64,000 bases of DNA from Amphirosellinia nigrospora (lineage: Eukaryota; Ascomycota; Sordariomycetes; Xylariales; Xylariaceae), in contig SCHM01000001.1 of NCBI GenBank assembly GCA_004123355.1, positions 8,380,193-8,444,192 of the forward strand. Direction: 5' to 3'. Under the pieces are notes generated by a model. The model was given only the letters and a program-made list of their open reading frames with translations. It was not told where the DNA came from and did no database searches. Below are positions 24,939 through 36,541 of the stretch, piece by piece; positions within the stretch are counted from its first letter, which is position 1; the number at the start of each line of letters is the position of its first letter. Made by a program: the position numbers and the translations under genes.

Positions 24939-26118
24939 ATGTCGAACTCACAGGTTGCGGCGTCTACCAGCAGATCATCAACGATGTGATCGCGGCGTCG
25001 CGGGTTGACTTCGAGGAGGGTGGCATTGATGAGGCAGTCTTGGAGCAGCTCAGGAAGGTAAGCAGCATACGTACCTGCTTCATCAGTTCCCTGTCGCTTT
25101 CAAGCAAGCCGCGGCGTCTTCCTTTCTTTGAAAATCCATCTTCTCAATTAGGGTGCGTTTAAAAAGCGTTTTAAGATGGTTGAGATATAGAGTGTGATGG
25201 TGTTGGCTGTTGCGCTTTCTTTTGTTCTTCCGGGTGACCAGATAGTCGGTCAGCCGAGGGTAGTGAGAACAGGCGAGTTAGGAGAGGGGCAGGCGGCACT
25301 ATTTGGGGCTTTTATCCCTTTACTCCCACCACCCGAGCCCCGATGACTCAGACCCCGCCCATTGGCCCATTGTGGCACTGGGACCCACACTATTTTCACG
25401 TGCTCCACTTGCTTTAGGCCCTCCACCTTTCAGCCTACCTCACCCTATTTCGCGTCTCCTACCCTGGTAGCCTCGCTCAGCTCGCATAAGGCTACACTAA
25501 GGACTCCTTGTTTCAAAAGCTTAATCTGTTTCTTGCTTTCTTGCTCGAGGAATCATGATTTCCAAAGCTGACATTGTACAATACAGGGCTGGCAGAAGAA
25601 GCTCTCGCAGCAACAGCTTGCTGTCTTCCCTGGGATCCCAAGCCTGATCCTCCCCCAGCTCCCGCCACCACCGTTCCAGCACCCCAACCAGCCCCTGGAC
25701 CGTCTGTGGGCATGTCTGCCACTAATGGCAATGGCTATGTCCAGCCACAGCAGCAAACAACCCAGGCTATGCCCATGCCCATGCCAGTTGGGCAACCGGC
25801 TGGTGATCCTCGTATCAAGATGGAGCCAGCGGTGAAGGTAGAGCCTGGCCTTGAGGGAAGCCAGATGTCTCAATCTATTTCCCAGGGGGACATGAATAAT
25901 ATTGCTCAACAACGAGTCATTGCCCAGCTACAGAACCAATATGGTGATCGAGCAGCTGCGTCCATTAACAAGCTGAGGGAGCAGCCCAGTGGCGGTGTCG
26001 CCCAGCCCCAAAATCAGCAGAGAATGGTGAATCCATCAATGCCCCAAGCTTACCCTGGCCAGTATCAGAATAACCCTCAGCAACAATATCGACCAACCCC
26101 GATTCAGAACCCCGCGAT

Positions 26119-26157
<39 letters not shown>

Positions 26158-26736
26158 CGCCGCTATGGCTAATGGTCAACGTCCGCCTCATTCTCAGGTT
26201 GACGGAGCTAACGAAGATGATTACACTGGTATTCTTGTCCATCAAGCTCGTGATGGTGAGACAACTGAGGTGGGCCGAGTGGAGATAGATAGAATGCTTC
26301 ATGCGCAGATTGCCGCAAGAGCCAAGGCTATGGAGGGAGGTGGTCTGATGCTACCGCTCAAGCGTACCAACAAGAGCAAGGCCGTTTCCTACCACAAGTC
26401 GGGTACCGATTCTACGCCGTCTCAGTTTGATGGGCCTGACGACGATCTCAAGGACGAAGACGATGCCGACAGCGATGAGGACGCAATCAACTCCGATCTT
26501 GATGACCCCGACGATAACGTTGAGGATAACGAAGATGACGAAGAAGGAGGTCAGATCATGCTATGCATGTACGACAAGGTCCAACGCGTGAAGAACAAGT
26601 GGTACGTTTTATTCCTTAGATGTTTTCGATGCTTTGCTAACTCCTGTTAAGGAAGTGCGTTCTCAAGGATGGTGTCCTTAATGTCAATGGCAAAGATTAT
26701 GTCTTCCACAAGGCGACTGGCGAATACGAGTGGTAA
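24939..26736 (+). CDS. toa1: TFIIA large subunit (Toa1, alpha/beta)
   Basis: TFIIA stabilises TBP on promoters; the large subunit forms a four-helix bundle and part of a beta-barrel with Toa2. Seen: exon 1 (24939-25057) encodes the N-terminal helices MSNSQV-GVYQQIINDV and EEGGIDEAVLEQLRK. After a 529-nt intron (25058-25586), exon 2 gives GWQKKLSQQQLAVFPWDP, a Pro/Gln-rich linker with a CAG tract, and a strongly acidic block before GGQIMLCMYDKVQRVKNKW. Intron 26602-26651 precedes the last exon, KCVLKDGVLNVNGKDYVFHK to GEYEW. The conserved ends match Toa1 closely. Two single-base losses break the frame: near 24957 (GG in QVGG) and near 25630 (the C run before TGGGATCC). Corrected length is about 406 residues. 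Confidence 0.93.
26120..26155 (+). repeat. CAG trinucleotide tract, 12 units
   Basis: Twelve perfect CAG codons encode a polyglutamine run in the non-conserved linker of the TFIIA large subunit. Confidence 0.95.
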
Positions 26737-29700
26737 ATTAGTCAGGTACAACAACTTACTGGCAACCGTTCGCATATGATCAGATTACTCAAGTTGCTTA
26801 CATCAGAAACATTTGCTAATCCGCCACTACTGAAATACGTAGTTAATTACCACCAGGCATATTCGACGGCATCCCATTCCAGCTACAACAAGCAAAGGGT
26901 CTATCAACAGGTTCTAGATATCTTGTTGATGTGGAGGATGCGTGGGACACGGCGGGGATGGGACCTTATTCCTTCATTTTCTATTTGGTATACACTCGTG
27001 TTCGCGAACTGAGTTTTACGTTTAGCACGTTGCTGGGAGAGTCTTTACGAGGCTACTCGCCCCTTTCCCTTTTTTCTTATTGGGATCAAGAAAAAAGAGG
27101 GTTTATTTTAGACTCAATCCGTGGAGAAACGAAGAAAGTAGTATGCAAGCCGGATGGCTTTGCGTCACGTCACAACAGACTAGGGGCGTCCCAGCAAACA
27201 TGTTGGGGTGGTATATGTACGATTCATAGATAAATGCGAATTGCGTTTTATGAGTATTACAAGTCTTATTTGTGCCGTGAGACGGCCCATGCGGCTAACA
27301 CTCGCGGGTAACCGGCGTGAATAAATGCGTACCAGAAGCGCAGCTTGTTTCTAGTAGTATGCCTTGAAAATAGACACATTGGATAATATTGTCCGATCGC
27401 GGATGCTGTTTGCCAAAAGGAGGTAGGGTACACTATACGTTTTAAGTTAGCATTGCTTTGCAGCGGTAGGTATGCATAGCTTAACATGTGGTCGAGATAA
27501 GAAGCATACGGTGCTCGGAATAGGTATGTCGACTGGAGCTGTGGCCTTGTTGCGCTCTTGTGCTAGGTACACTTTACAGTTTTACTTGAAAGAGGATTTT
27601 GTCAATATTACTAGAGTGGACCTGAGTATGCGAAATGATGTATTAGGCGTGCAAAAGGAAAATAAACTAGTGAGTATGATAATATAGTAATGCGAGTTGA
27701 GTAGAGTTTGAAATTATCTGAGCGAGTTTTCTCGAGTTACCGCCCGCAGGCATGAGGGTATTGTTGCCCGTAACATAATGCGCAAACTTCTAAGACAGCT
27801 TGTTCGTTATACTGTTTTTGTATTAGTTAAGTGTTGTGTTGTTTAATTCGGGTAAGGTGAGGACATCAGAAGCTACATTCTTAGTATTTCCTGTCAGTCG
27901 AGATGTCACACTTATGCCAATGCTCGTTCTGTATGATACCGTCCTCACCATTCTATAATTATAACGGAGTAAGTAGTAACATAACGCGCTATCGTCCTCG
28001 TCGGTGCTCATGGCGAGGGAGGTTTGACAGGTGTGACAGATGGTCCGTGCACAACATCAACACCACCACCAACCAACCCATATAACATTAGCAGCGTGTA
28101 TATTTAAGTTAAGGTACATGGATTTAAAAAAGATGTGTACTCTAGGTACATCGGCTGTTCTATGCTAACTATCAGCATGTATATATGTCCTGGCAACGGT
28201 GTAAGACACGATTGCTTGTTCGGTAGATTTGTGTCTGAGCTAACTGATGTCATGCAGGCCAGTGAGAGATCGTTGCGAATTCGGAGCTCACCATAGTCTC
28301 GTCATTTCTACGACGAACAGGAAGATGTGATGTGTCAATGTGGATGAATCTCAACGTTCTGGTAACCACACCCAAGCAACATATGGGAAGCACGGCGCAA
28401 CTAATCATGATGATTGGTCTTTTGCAGTCCCACTACTTCATGCATTGGAGGGTAGATCACACGAGGTCTCCTCGCCGTTTTCTAGCTGCTCATGCGTTAG
28501 GTAGGGATAGATCGGCCCAGTGAACTGGCCCTCCCATAACTCTAAAACTTGAGACATCAATATCTTGGAATTTGCAGGTACACCGCTTATTTTCTTTTCG
28601 GACCCAGAGCCATGGATCACCAATTCCCCGTCGGCCCCTAAGCCGGTGCCCAACATCACTTTACCAATGCCGAACTCGCTTGTACGTGCCTATCCCGGTA
28701 GCCGATCTGAGCTGTCTACTCATGTCTGTTAATGTCTTGGGATGCAAGGTGGTTTCTGGATCAGGAACATATCTCGCGGCAAAGAGATCCCGTACACCGA
28801 CACTAGTTAAACGAGATCCCGACAGACTGGCACCATCATCGTTAAATTCAGCCATGTCTTATAATATTCTAGGCGCTAGGCCCTCACGATCGTCATAGTT
28901 ACACACTGGGCCATCCTAGCCGGCTTGACATAAGCACTAGTAAAGTTAATTAACAATAGGCCGCGCCACCGCTACCGTATACACCGATTAGGGAAACGGG
29001 TCATAGTAGATGCATCCCTCATAACGGGGCTAACGCGGCATGAGCAATAGAACGGGTCGTCCTAAGCTACGCAGCATTATCACGTCAAGTATCGCTTTCG
29101 AACGTGAAAGGAATTGTATCGACTGCTCGTATTGGCCCAAGCTAGGGCACAAAGGGATGATTCAAAGAGGGGAGACCGCGCCTACATAGCTCGACGCAAG
29201 CGAACGACGCGGGATTGGTCCATTTTCCCAAATGTAAGATTCTGCGAGGAGAGGAAAAGCTCAAGTATGCGCAGCCTAAGTCATGTGTTAGTTCTCAGCT
29301 CACTGTGAGCACACGCCGCCCTGAGTCGGCAACCCAGAAACCCAATGCTCCCATGTCCATCACTTTGGGAAACCCGAATAGTTTGAAGGCCTGTTATGTT
29401 ATGAGTTGCAGGATTTATACCTAGTCAATTGGTCACATGGCTGGTTTATGGCCCGTACGAACTAGGCCTTGAAAGCTCTCCCTTTGGCCTCATGCCTCTA
29501 CGCACGGTGATCCGGAAAAAGTGTAGAACACAACCCACGTGAGACGACCAATGCAAAAACACTTGGGGGCTAGGCGGGGGCTGCTTTGCCTGTCATATGT
29601 GCGCACGTAAGTAAATGAGGGTGTGATAGGAACCAATGCCTCTGGAATGACATCTCCAGTATGTTGACTTGGTCGAAAAGAAGACAAGCTAGGACATGTT

Positions 29701-32700
29701 TTAGCCGAAGACGGTTGGCGTGTATCCTCGTACGAAATGAGGTTACCCGACAGATTGGATACGCTAACGGCCTGGCCAATCAAATCACGATGCTCTCGGA
29801 CCTCCTATCCCAGTCGGGCAGTAGCGCAACTAAAACCTGCAGCCGGCAATTGGATATTCCAGTAACTATTTTAGGCGCGGCCTCCCAACACGTGTAGTCT
29901 AACACAATGGTATCTATCTAATCCCGTATCCAGCGTGGTGGGTGGGATTCTTTTCTCAATGAGGTGTGGCACGATACATAGTAATGTGTCGTCTTGCTAA
30001 CCTCAACTCCCAATTGCGTAAGTACTCAGCTAGGCTTGGGCGGACTCCACCGATAGAGTAGTAATGTAAGTCCCAACCTCCTCACCTCCTCGGGCCCATC
30101 GTAACACCGCCATCCGCTGTGTTTCTTGTTGGCCGTCGTTTGCATAGTGCGCTGGCCAGTGATCGTGCCCACTTGAATAAAGCCAATGCCGCTCCAAGTT
30201 GCCAAGACTAATTGCCAAGCTGATACATAAGTAGGTGTATCTGACGTGGCGGGTGATACATACCTACCACTCCTCAGATGTATAGATCAGGGTTCTCTGA
30301 TAACATCTGGAGATCTGCATAACTGATTGGTCTCAAGTGCCATTGGCAGATGTGAGTGGTGCCCTGTATGGAATGCTTATGCTAGGTAGATCAACATAAT
30401 CCATGGGTACCGAATACATTCTTGCTAGACGTGCAGCAACATTCGAGGTGGTTGGTGTCCAAGATGTGCCACTATCCTGCAGTATGCCGTGAAGGCCGAA
30501 ACCCCCCAAAACTCGACCTAGGGGTCGTACTCTTGACGTTACCTACACCCGCTAGAGCAGCGAAGTACATCTGAAGCTATGTTAGTAGCATTCATTACGA
30601 AGTAGGACGTGCTAGTTCCATCGTCTTCTTGTCTTTCTGGCCTTGTAGATTGGTGATACTAGAATACCGTGTCGTGTAGTCAACTAGACGATTAATTTGC
30701 CAGGAAACCTGAAAATATTTCATCGTAGGTTGCGGGTAATTGCAAGAAACTTGATCAAGAAAAAAGGGCCAGCACGAAATTCTTAAAAACCAGTTTACTG
30801 CTATGTAAATAGCCCATAGGTCTCTTTGATTGCGCTTTGAACCTAATCCTTCATCAACGGGTTTCAATATGTTATTTAAGGGGTGCGTTTACATGTGCTT
30901 ACTATTATGATGAATGCTTCGACAGTCCTCGTATTACGTCGCATCTTGCCATGCACGAAGACCCATGCTAAAACATAGCGAATATCTGTCAACTCGAAGC
31001 GCTATGACTTGACGACTTATCTGGGGATTTTTCAAACAATTCAAGCTTGGCCAACATGAGTTTCGCAACATGGTTCTTGCTGGATTAAGGAGGGATGTGG
31101 GGTTTTCCGCTTATGTGACATGTAACTGCATTGCTCTCCCTGTTACCAAGTATAGGGAACATGATCTGGTTTTATCAACCAGACACTTTCACTAGTTACA
31201 TGGCTAGTGGAGAATACAAGGGTAATGCTTCTCCATGTTGTCGGGAGAGGGATAACTTGTTCATTGGTTGCAAGCGAAGAAGAGATGGTGCTTCCGTCAG
31301 CTTGCTGGGCCATTAAGAGACACATATCCTGTCGATGTACATGTACGCCAAACGTACGCCAAGACATGAATGAGATACAAGTTGAGTACGTGGGTCGGTT
31401 CTTGTTGAACTACGTTTTCATCAGCAACTCGACTAGTCTCCTCCATCGTACGTTGCCCCTAGACCATTGAAGAGATGTGTTAGCCAATGCTAGCAATGAA
31501 TATGGTCTTTTCATTTATCTTCTACACTCATACTGTAATGTTTAGGGAGCTTTGTGAATCGCAATGTTGTGAGCTGACAAACAAGAGTGTAGCTTGCACT
31601 GAGTGTTAATGTTGATCTAGCAGGAGCGGAATTAGAAACCAGAATCGCTGCTGCTGGTCCATCTCGCATGAGGTCAGCAAATTTTATAGATAATTATGAA
31701 CTACCTGTGGGATTGATTGAACTTTGGATGGTGGAATGACGACTTTGTAAATGATCCGCTGCGATGGGCGGCGTGCAGCTGCTGCCACAGCTGAGGTTGC
31801 ACAGGTCAAGGAACATGATCGTCAAATAGAGCGTCACCCTTCCGTATACGTCAGAATTGAAATGGCTCCTTGGATTATTGAGGGCCCCCTGTTCAGGCAT
31901 CGATACATGTAGTGTAAGGCGTGTATCGAAAGAGTCCTTTCGTGGTACAGAAACGGCACTGCTTCTAACGGTCCACAAAGTCAGGGAGAGTAACCAACTA
32001 TACCAATACCAAAGACTGACACACCGCATGAACCACAATAATCTCACTGACGTGAATATGGCTGTGTGTCTACCGAACATGCATTCAATGGCGCTTCTGG
32101 TCTTCTGGTAGTACTGCGCTGTGCCTTTCTTGTTGCGATGAACACTGTCGGGTTCGCCTGCGAGTCTCTGCTCCCTCTTCTGGATAACTAGAAGGGCCAA
32201 TTCAACTTTGCAACTTCAATTTTGGCTAGCTTACTCGCTGATACTAGTCCTCTGGAGTCGTGGTTTTGGTGATGTAGGCGTGGCTGAAACGTGAACTTGG
32301 CGCCACTTGTCCACCCCCGAGACACCAGCGTTGGCACCGGCAGGTCGAGATGGGCTTTCGATGGGTGGTCGCATTGCATGACGCTTGGAGGTAACATGTA
32401 CATCTAGTCGTACCAACTCTTAGCTAGGATGACCCCCTAATATGAGACCCGAGAAACGGTTTATTGGCGGGACGTCCCGGTGGTGTGGATATCCCCATCT
32501 GGTTTGTACCTTGACAAGTCTACGTCTCTGCGGACGAGGATTAGAAACACCATTGGTGCGTTTTGACCGCCTCAGCGCTAATGTTCGACTACCGGCCCCG
32601 GTGTTGTTGGAATCCTAAGAACTAGTCTTAGGCTGAAGCTTGAGAACTCGTAACGGAGCCCGTTCTATCAGAATTCCGTGTATTACCGACGGATCGGTTT

Positions 32701-35170
32701 GCCCTTATTGCCGTGTGCAACACATTTCAAGGAAACGTACACAAGCACGTGTTACTTTTTCTCCCGCTAGAATCGTTGCTTTACTGGTAGTTATAATGCT
32801 TGCATCAGGGTTTATGTAGACACTCTCTTCCAAAAACTTCGAAGAGCGAAGCACTCAGGGGCAGTTTCTGGTAGGCAACTCTTGTAGCATCTATAACGCT
32901 TTATCAAGTCAGTACAACACTCCTAAATCTATTGGCTAAGTAGTCGGGGAATACTCCGGTTTCCAGGCCGGCAAACCGAGGACTGGTTCTTGTAGTGTCA
33001 CGCCGTGTCCAACCCCAGACACATCCTTAGTTTCCAGGACGACTTGCACACACACGTGTGTCGTATGAACATGGGGTCTGGATACGAGGCTGCCTCACTG
33101 CACGCGTGATGCTAGAGGCAGCCAAGCAACTTAAAGTAAATAGGTGATGGTATACCGATAATGTATTGAGAGCAAAGACTACCTAGGTAGGTAGCTTTAG
33201 GGACATTGGAACTCTGCTCTTTCTGATATGTATGACATATTGAGGTTAGGTGTAGCCAGTATGAGCTAGTCTATCTAATTGGAAATTTCCATGTCTTAAG
33301 GCTACCTAAGCTAGGGTAGCCTGAACTTGGACATATGTCATTCTTTTAATGTTCTGGTCATCGTGCACGTGCTAGCCGGGAAATGCTTGATCCTGGTGTC
33401 GCAGCTACGCATGTCCACTACGACACCTTTGTACTTGGGCCTGCTTGGGGTACTTCCAAGCTTTTCCCGTATCTTTCTCCATCTGGCTAGCTTATGAATT
33501 AGGTTTCCAGCTAACATGCTCACGGAACTCCTGTTTTAGGTACATGGCAGTGTACTTCTACTTCACATGAAGGTAGGTACCTAGTGCTATAGATCTAGTA
33601 TTGCTTATGTGGATTATCGCATGTTTCCTCAATTCCGAGGGTTTTATAACAACATACGAGACTAAAAGTACTAGATAGTACTTAACAGCATGTTACCTAA
33701 GTACCTAATGTAGCTTGCAAACCCAGAGTGGTCTTAGAGATGCACTAAGCCAAACCTTATTGAGGGTATGAACATGGTGTTGAATATACCTACCGAAGGA
33801 CTGAGTTTGATTTGAAATAAGTGGTGGTCCTGCTGAGTGCCGATAGAACTATTCTGATATATGTTTATTGTCTATAGTATAGGCTTTGGATTGGGACCTG
33901 TAGGATTTCTTCTTATTGAACCAGCACCTACTTCTGGGAGGTCACTCTTCTGGCGTGATATTATACGCCAAGTACTTACACACCTACCTGTGGATAGGGA
34001 GGGACATTTTTGTGCCTTTGTAACACACGCGCTACTGCAGGTCATTACCAGCGGGCACTGGAGACCTAAAAGTGCGTACCTTCGGCCAAGGCCTACATCT
34101 AACAGTAACTGACCTAACCTGGTTTGAGTAAAGACTCAAACTGACCGCCTTGGGATATCTCTGCCCAAGGAACGGGATGATCACCTGCATGCTACCTTTC
34201 ATAGGTAGCAACTAGGCTGTTCTTGCAATGGGATAGCCCATGGCGACCTCGACGATGGGGTTTACCCATCGAAGGCCTATGCGACCATGATAGGCATAGT
34301 AAGAGGCAGGTCTATGTAGTTGTACTAAGTACCCATCTAAGTTAGGTAGCTCATGTTGCGCGTAGTGCCGTGGGTTAGCGCCTCCCGTCCCGCACCATCT
34401 GCGTTTCGGCTGCACCCATGTCTGTGTAAGTAGGTACCTGAGGCACTTACAACCTGGAAGTAAGTGAGGTAGAGACGGCCACCAAGACAGGCTCAAGACT
34501 TAGCCACCACCATTGGCAGCCAAGCTAGACCAAGCTAAGCCCTGTTAAGTTGAATATCTCGTTGCAGCGCGTCCCGCCAAGGTACTCTAAGGTCGCTATA
34601 CCTGCACCCCGAATTGCCCACCGCTACCTCTACCTCTATCTACCTACCTACCTGAGGTACCTGACCAACCATCCAACCGTCACTCCCCCACCGTCAACCA
34701 CCAAACCCAATCTTCCTTTCCAACAATTTCCTTGCTCGACCTTTTCGCGACCCCGACCTTAATAATATCATGCTGTCTTAGTTTGTGCTTAAATATTTAG
34801 ACTTTCTTCGCCTCGACGCCCGCCTTTTCCACGACATCCTACCTCATCTATCTACTGGTTCTGTCGTTCCCGCCGCGCCGCGCCGCTTGCTCTTCTAAAT
34901 CGTTTTCAAATCGCCCATGCCCTGATCTGTTCTACTCTACCATACGTATCGTCGACATCATTCCGCCCTGCGGCGCCTTTCTACTCGTGCCTCATGCATT
35001 GCTTTCCTATACCCGTGCTTCCACGACATATACGAGGGTTTTCTAGCCGGTGTGTAGTTAATTCGAGCCGAACCTGAGCCTTTACCAGCTCTTTTAGAGC
35101 CACTTGTATAGCTGCCTCAGAACCATCACCGCATCCGGCGACCCTGGGTAGCAGGAATACCACTCAGCGC
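26737..35170. other. 8.4-kb gene-poor stretch
   Basis: No intact gene is supported. One decayed minus-strand gene is at 28438-28920 (separate entry). The largest other ORF, 31694-32200 minus (168 codons), has no family features and an atypical Cys/Trp-rich composition. TACCTAGGTA occurs at 33180-33189. The final kilobase before laeA is CT-rich with TACC repeats near 34640-34660, consistent with a long promoter/leader. Confidence 0.5.
28438..28920 (-). pseudogene. Decayed gene of unknown family
   Basis: On the minus strand a protein-like reading runs from about 28920 to 28438. It reads NYDDREGLAPRIL, an in-frame TAA, then DMAEFNDDGASLSGSRLTSV, DLFAARYVPDPETTLHP, MSRQLRSATGIGTYK, a one-base frame change near 28672, then SEFGIGKVMLGTGLGADGEL, SGVPANSKILMSQVLELWEG and GPIYPYLTHEQLENGEE before the stop at 28438. 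Another in-frame TAG lies just upstream. The composition is that of a real soluble protein, but I recognise no family. The in-frame stops, unlike the simple indels elsewhere in the window, suggest true decay; TAA and TAG from CAA and CAG would fit C-to-T (RIP) mutation. Confidence 0.45.
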
Positions 35171-35490
35171 ATGACGAACCTCGGTGTGCTGGATTTGAAT
35201 TGGCCATGGCTTATAACGGTATCAACAGGTATGCTAAGTTGGACGCGCCGCATGGGTTTCGCTATCATTTTTGTTTATTAGTCTAATTAAGATGCCTACA
35301 GTTCCACAACCACAACCACAACGACTATGGCCCAGCCCGGTGACCCCAGTTGGTGGCAAGAATGGTACACTCGTCGTTGGGACAGATATTATGGTACATT
35401 CAAGCCAGGCAGGTACCTGCTACCCTGTGATGATGTAAGCAGAAACGTCCATAAATCACGGTCTCCTGTTGACATCATGATTGCAGTTAG
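35171..35490 (+). promoter_or_regulatory. Overlapping upstream ORF on the laeA message
   Basis: An ATG at 35171, 35 nt before the laeA ATG and in another frame, starts [13 protein letters not shown]. Through the predicted splices (35229-35301 and 35435-35486 removed) it stays open for 64 codons and stops at TAG 35488-35490, inside laeA exon 3. Its ATG has C at -3 (weak); the laeA ATG has G at -3 and G at +4 (strong). This layout would require leaky scanning and could damp laeA translation (inference). It assumes transcription starts upstream of 35171. Confidence 0.5.
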
Positions 35491-36541
35491 AGTGTGATAG
35501 ACTGGACATCTTGCACAAGCTTTTCTTAGTGACCAGGCAATTTGAAGAATTCGCGGGCCTTCATACGCACCCACTACCCGATCGACCTAGAGTCCTAGAC
35601 CTGGGATGTGGCACAGGCATTTGGGCAATCGATATAGCTGAGTTGGTGAAACTCGGTTCTACAATTTGTGAACTCGTTCTAACTGCAGTTAGTCGCCTTG
35701 GCGGACGGGGCCATATTGAAGGCTGGGATCTTAACCTAACGCAGCCCGAAGCGTAAGCTCAAAAGACTCCTTGTGACATGAAATCCATTCTAAAAACGCT
35801 CGCAGAATCCCGCCCAACGTCTCGTTTCACCGTCGTGATATCGAGGATCCTTGGACAGATGTTGAACCGGATTCGTTTGATTTAATCCACATGCGCATGC
35901 TCAATGGCAGCATAGAAAATTGGCTACGCCTTTACTACGAAGCATTCCGGTACGTTGTTGTCATGGCTGTCACTTTTGATCTTATCCTTCTAATCCTACC
36001 CCTTAGGCACCTAAAACCTGGCACTGGAATCCTTGAGCAGGTAGAAATCGATTGGTACCCGCAATCCGAGGGTGACCCAAGACCATTAGCTGATTCCAAG
36101 CTTCTGGAATGGTCCCAACTGGTACATCGGGGTTTTGCACGTGCCGGCAAGAAGTTGGAAATGAACCCTAATACAAAGGAAATCCTTGAAGACATGGGTT
36201 TTACTGTCGAGCACAAGAAGATACCCATAGCATTCAATCCTTGGCCCGATAACGAGCACAGGAAGGAGATTGCCAGGTGGTTTAATCTCGGATTAAACCA
36301 GGGCTTAGAAGCATTGACATTTGAGTCCGTTATACATTATCTGGGTTATCCAGAACAAGAGGTGCGTGAGCTCCTGGAAAGAGTGAAAGAGGACATGTGT
36401 AGACGTGAATGGAGGACATATTGTACAATGTGAGTATATCAAACTACTGACCGTTTAGCGCTCAGACTGACGCAGTTCGATAGGCATATCTATGTGGCTC
36501 GGCGGCCTCCTTCGACTCCAATGACTGGCCAACAAGCTTGA
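35206..36541 (+). CDS. laeA: LaeA-type methyltransferase, global regulator of secondary metabolism
   Basis: LaeA is a nuclear SAM-dependent methyltransferase-like protein that works with the velvet proteins VeA/VelB and is needed for expression of many secondary-metabolite clusters. Seen: [40 protein letters not shown], the SAM motif [77 protein letters not shown] and [15 protein letters not shown], then YVARRPP near the C-terminus. Introns, each with GT/AG ends: 35229-35301, 35435-35486, 35646-35688, 35753-35805, 35950-36006 and 36430-36483. One base is missing near 35709-35713 (GGGGCC before ATATTGAAGG), otherwise the frame is continuous; corrected length is about 334 residues. The identification is secure. 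An overlapping upstream ORF precedes it. Confidence 0.94.

Noticed and set aside
31694-32200. 168-codon minus-strand ORF
   Set aside because: No family features, atypical Cys/Trp composition, and no recognisable splice sites or neighbours. A chance ORF is likely.
34981-35163. Minus ORF containing RLELTTHRLENP
   Set aside because: It overlaps the laeA leader on the opposite strand and resembles frequent spurious translations; no gene structure is visible.
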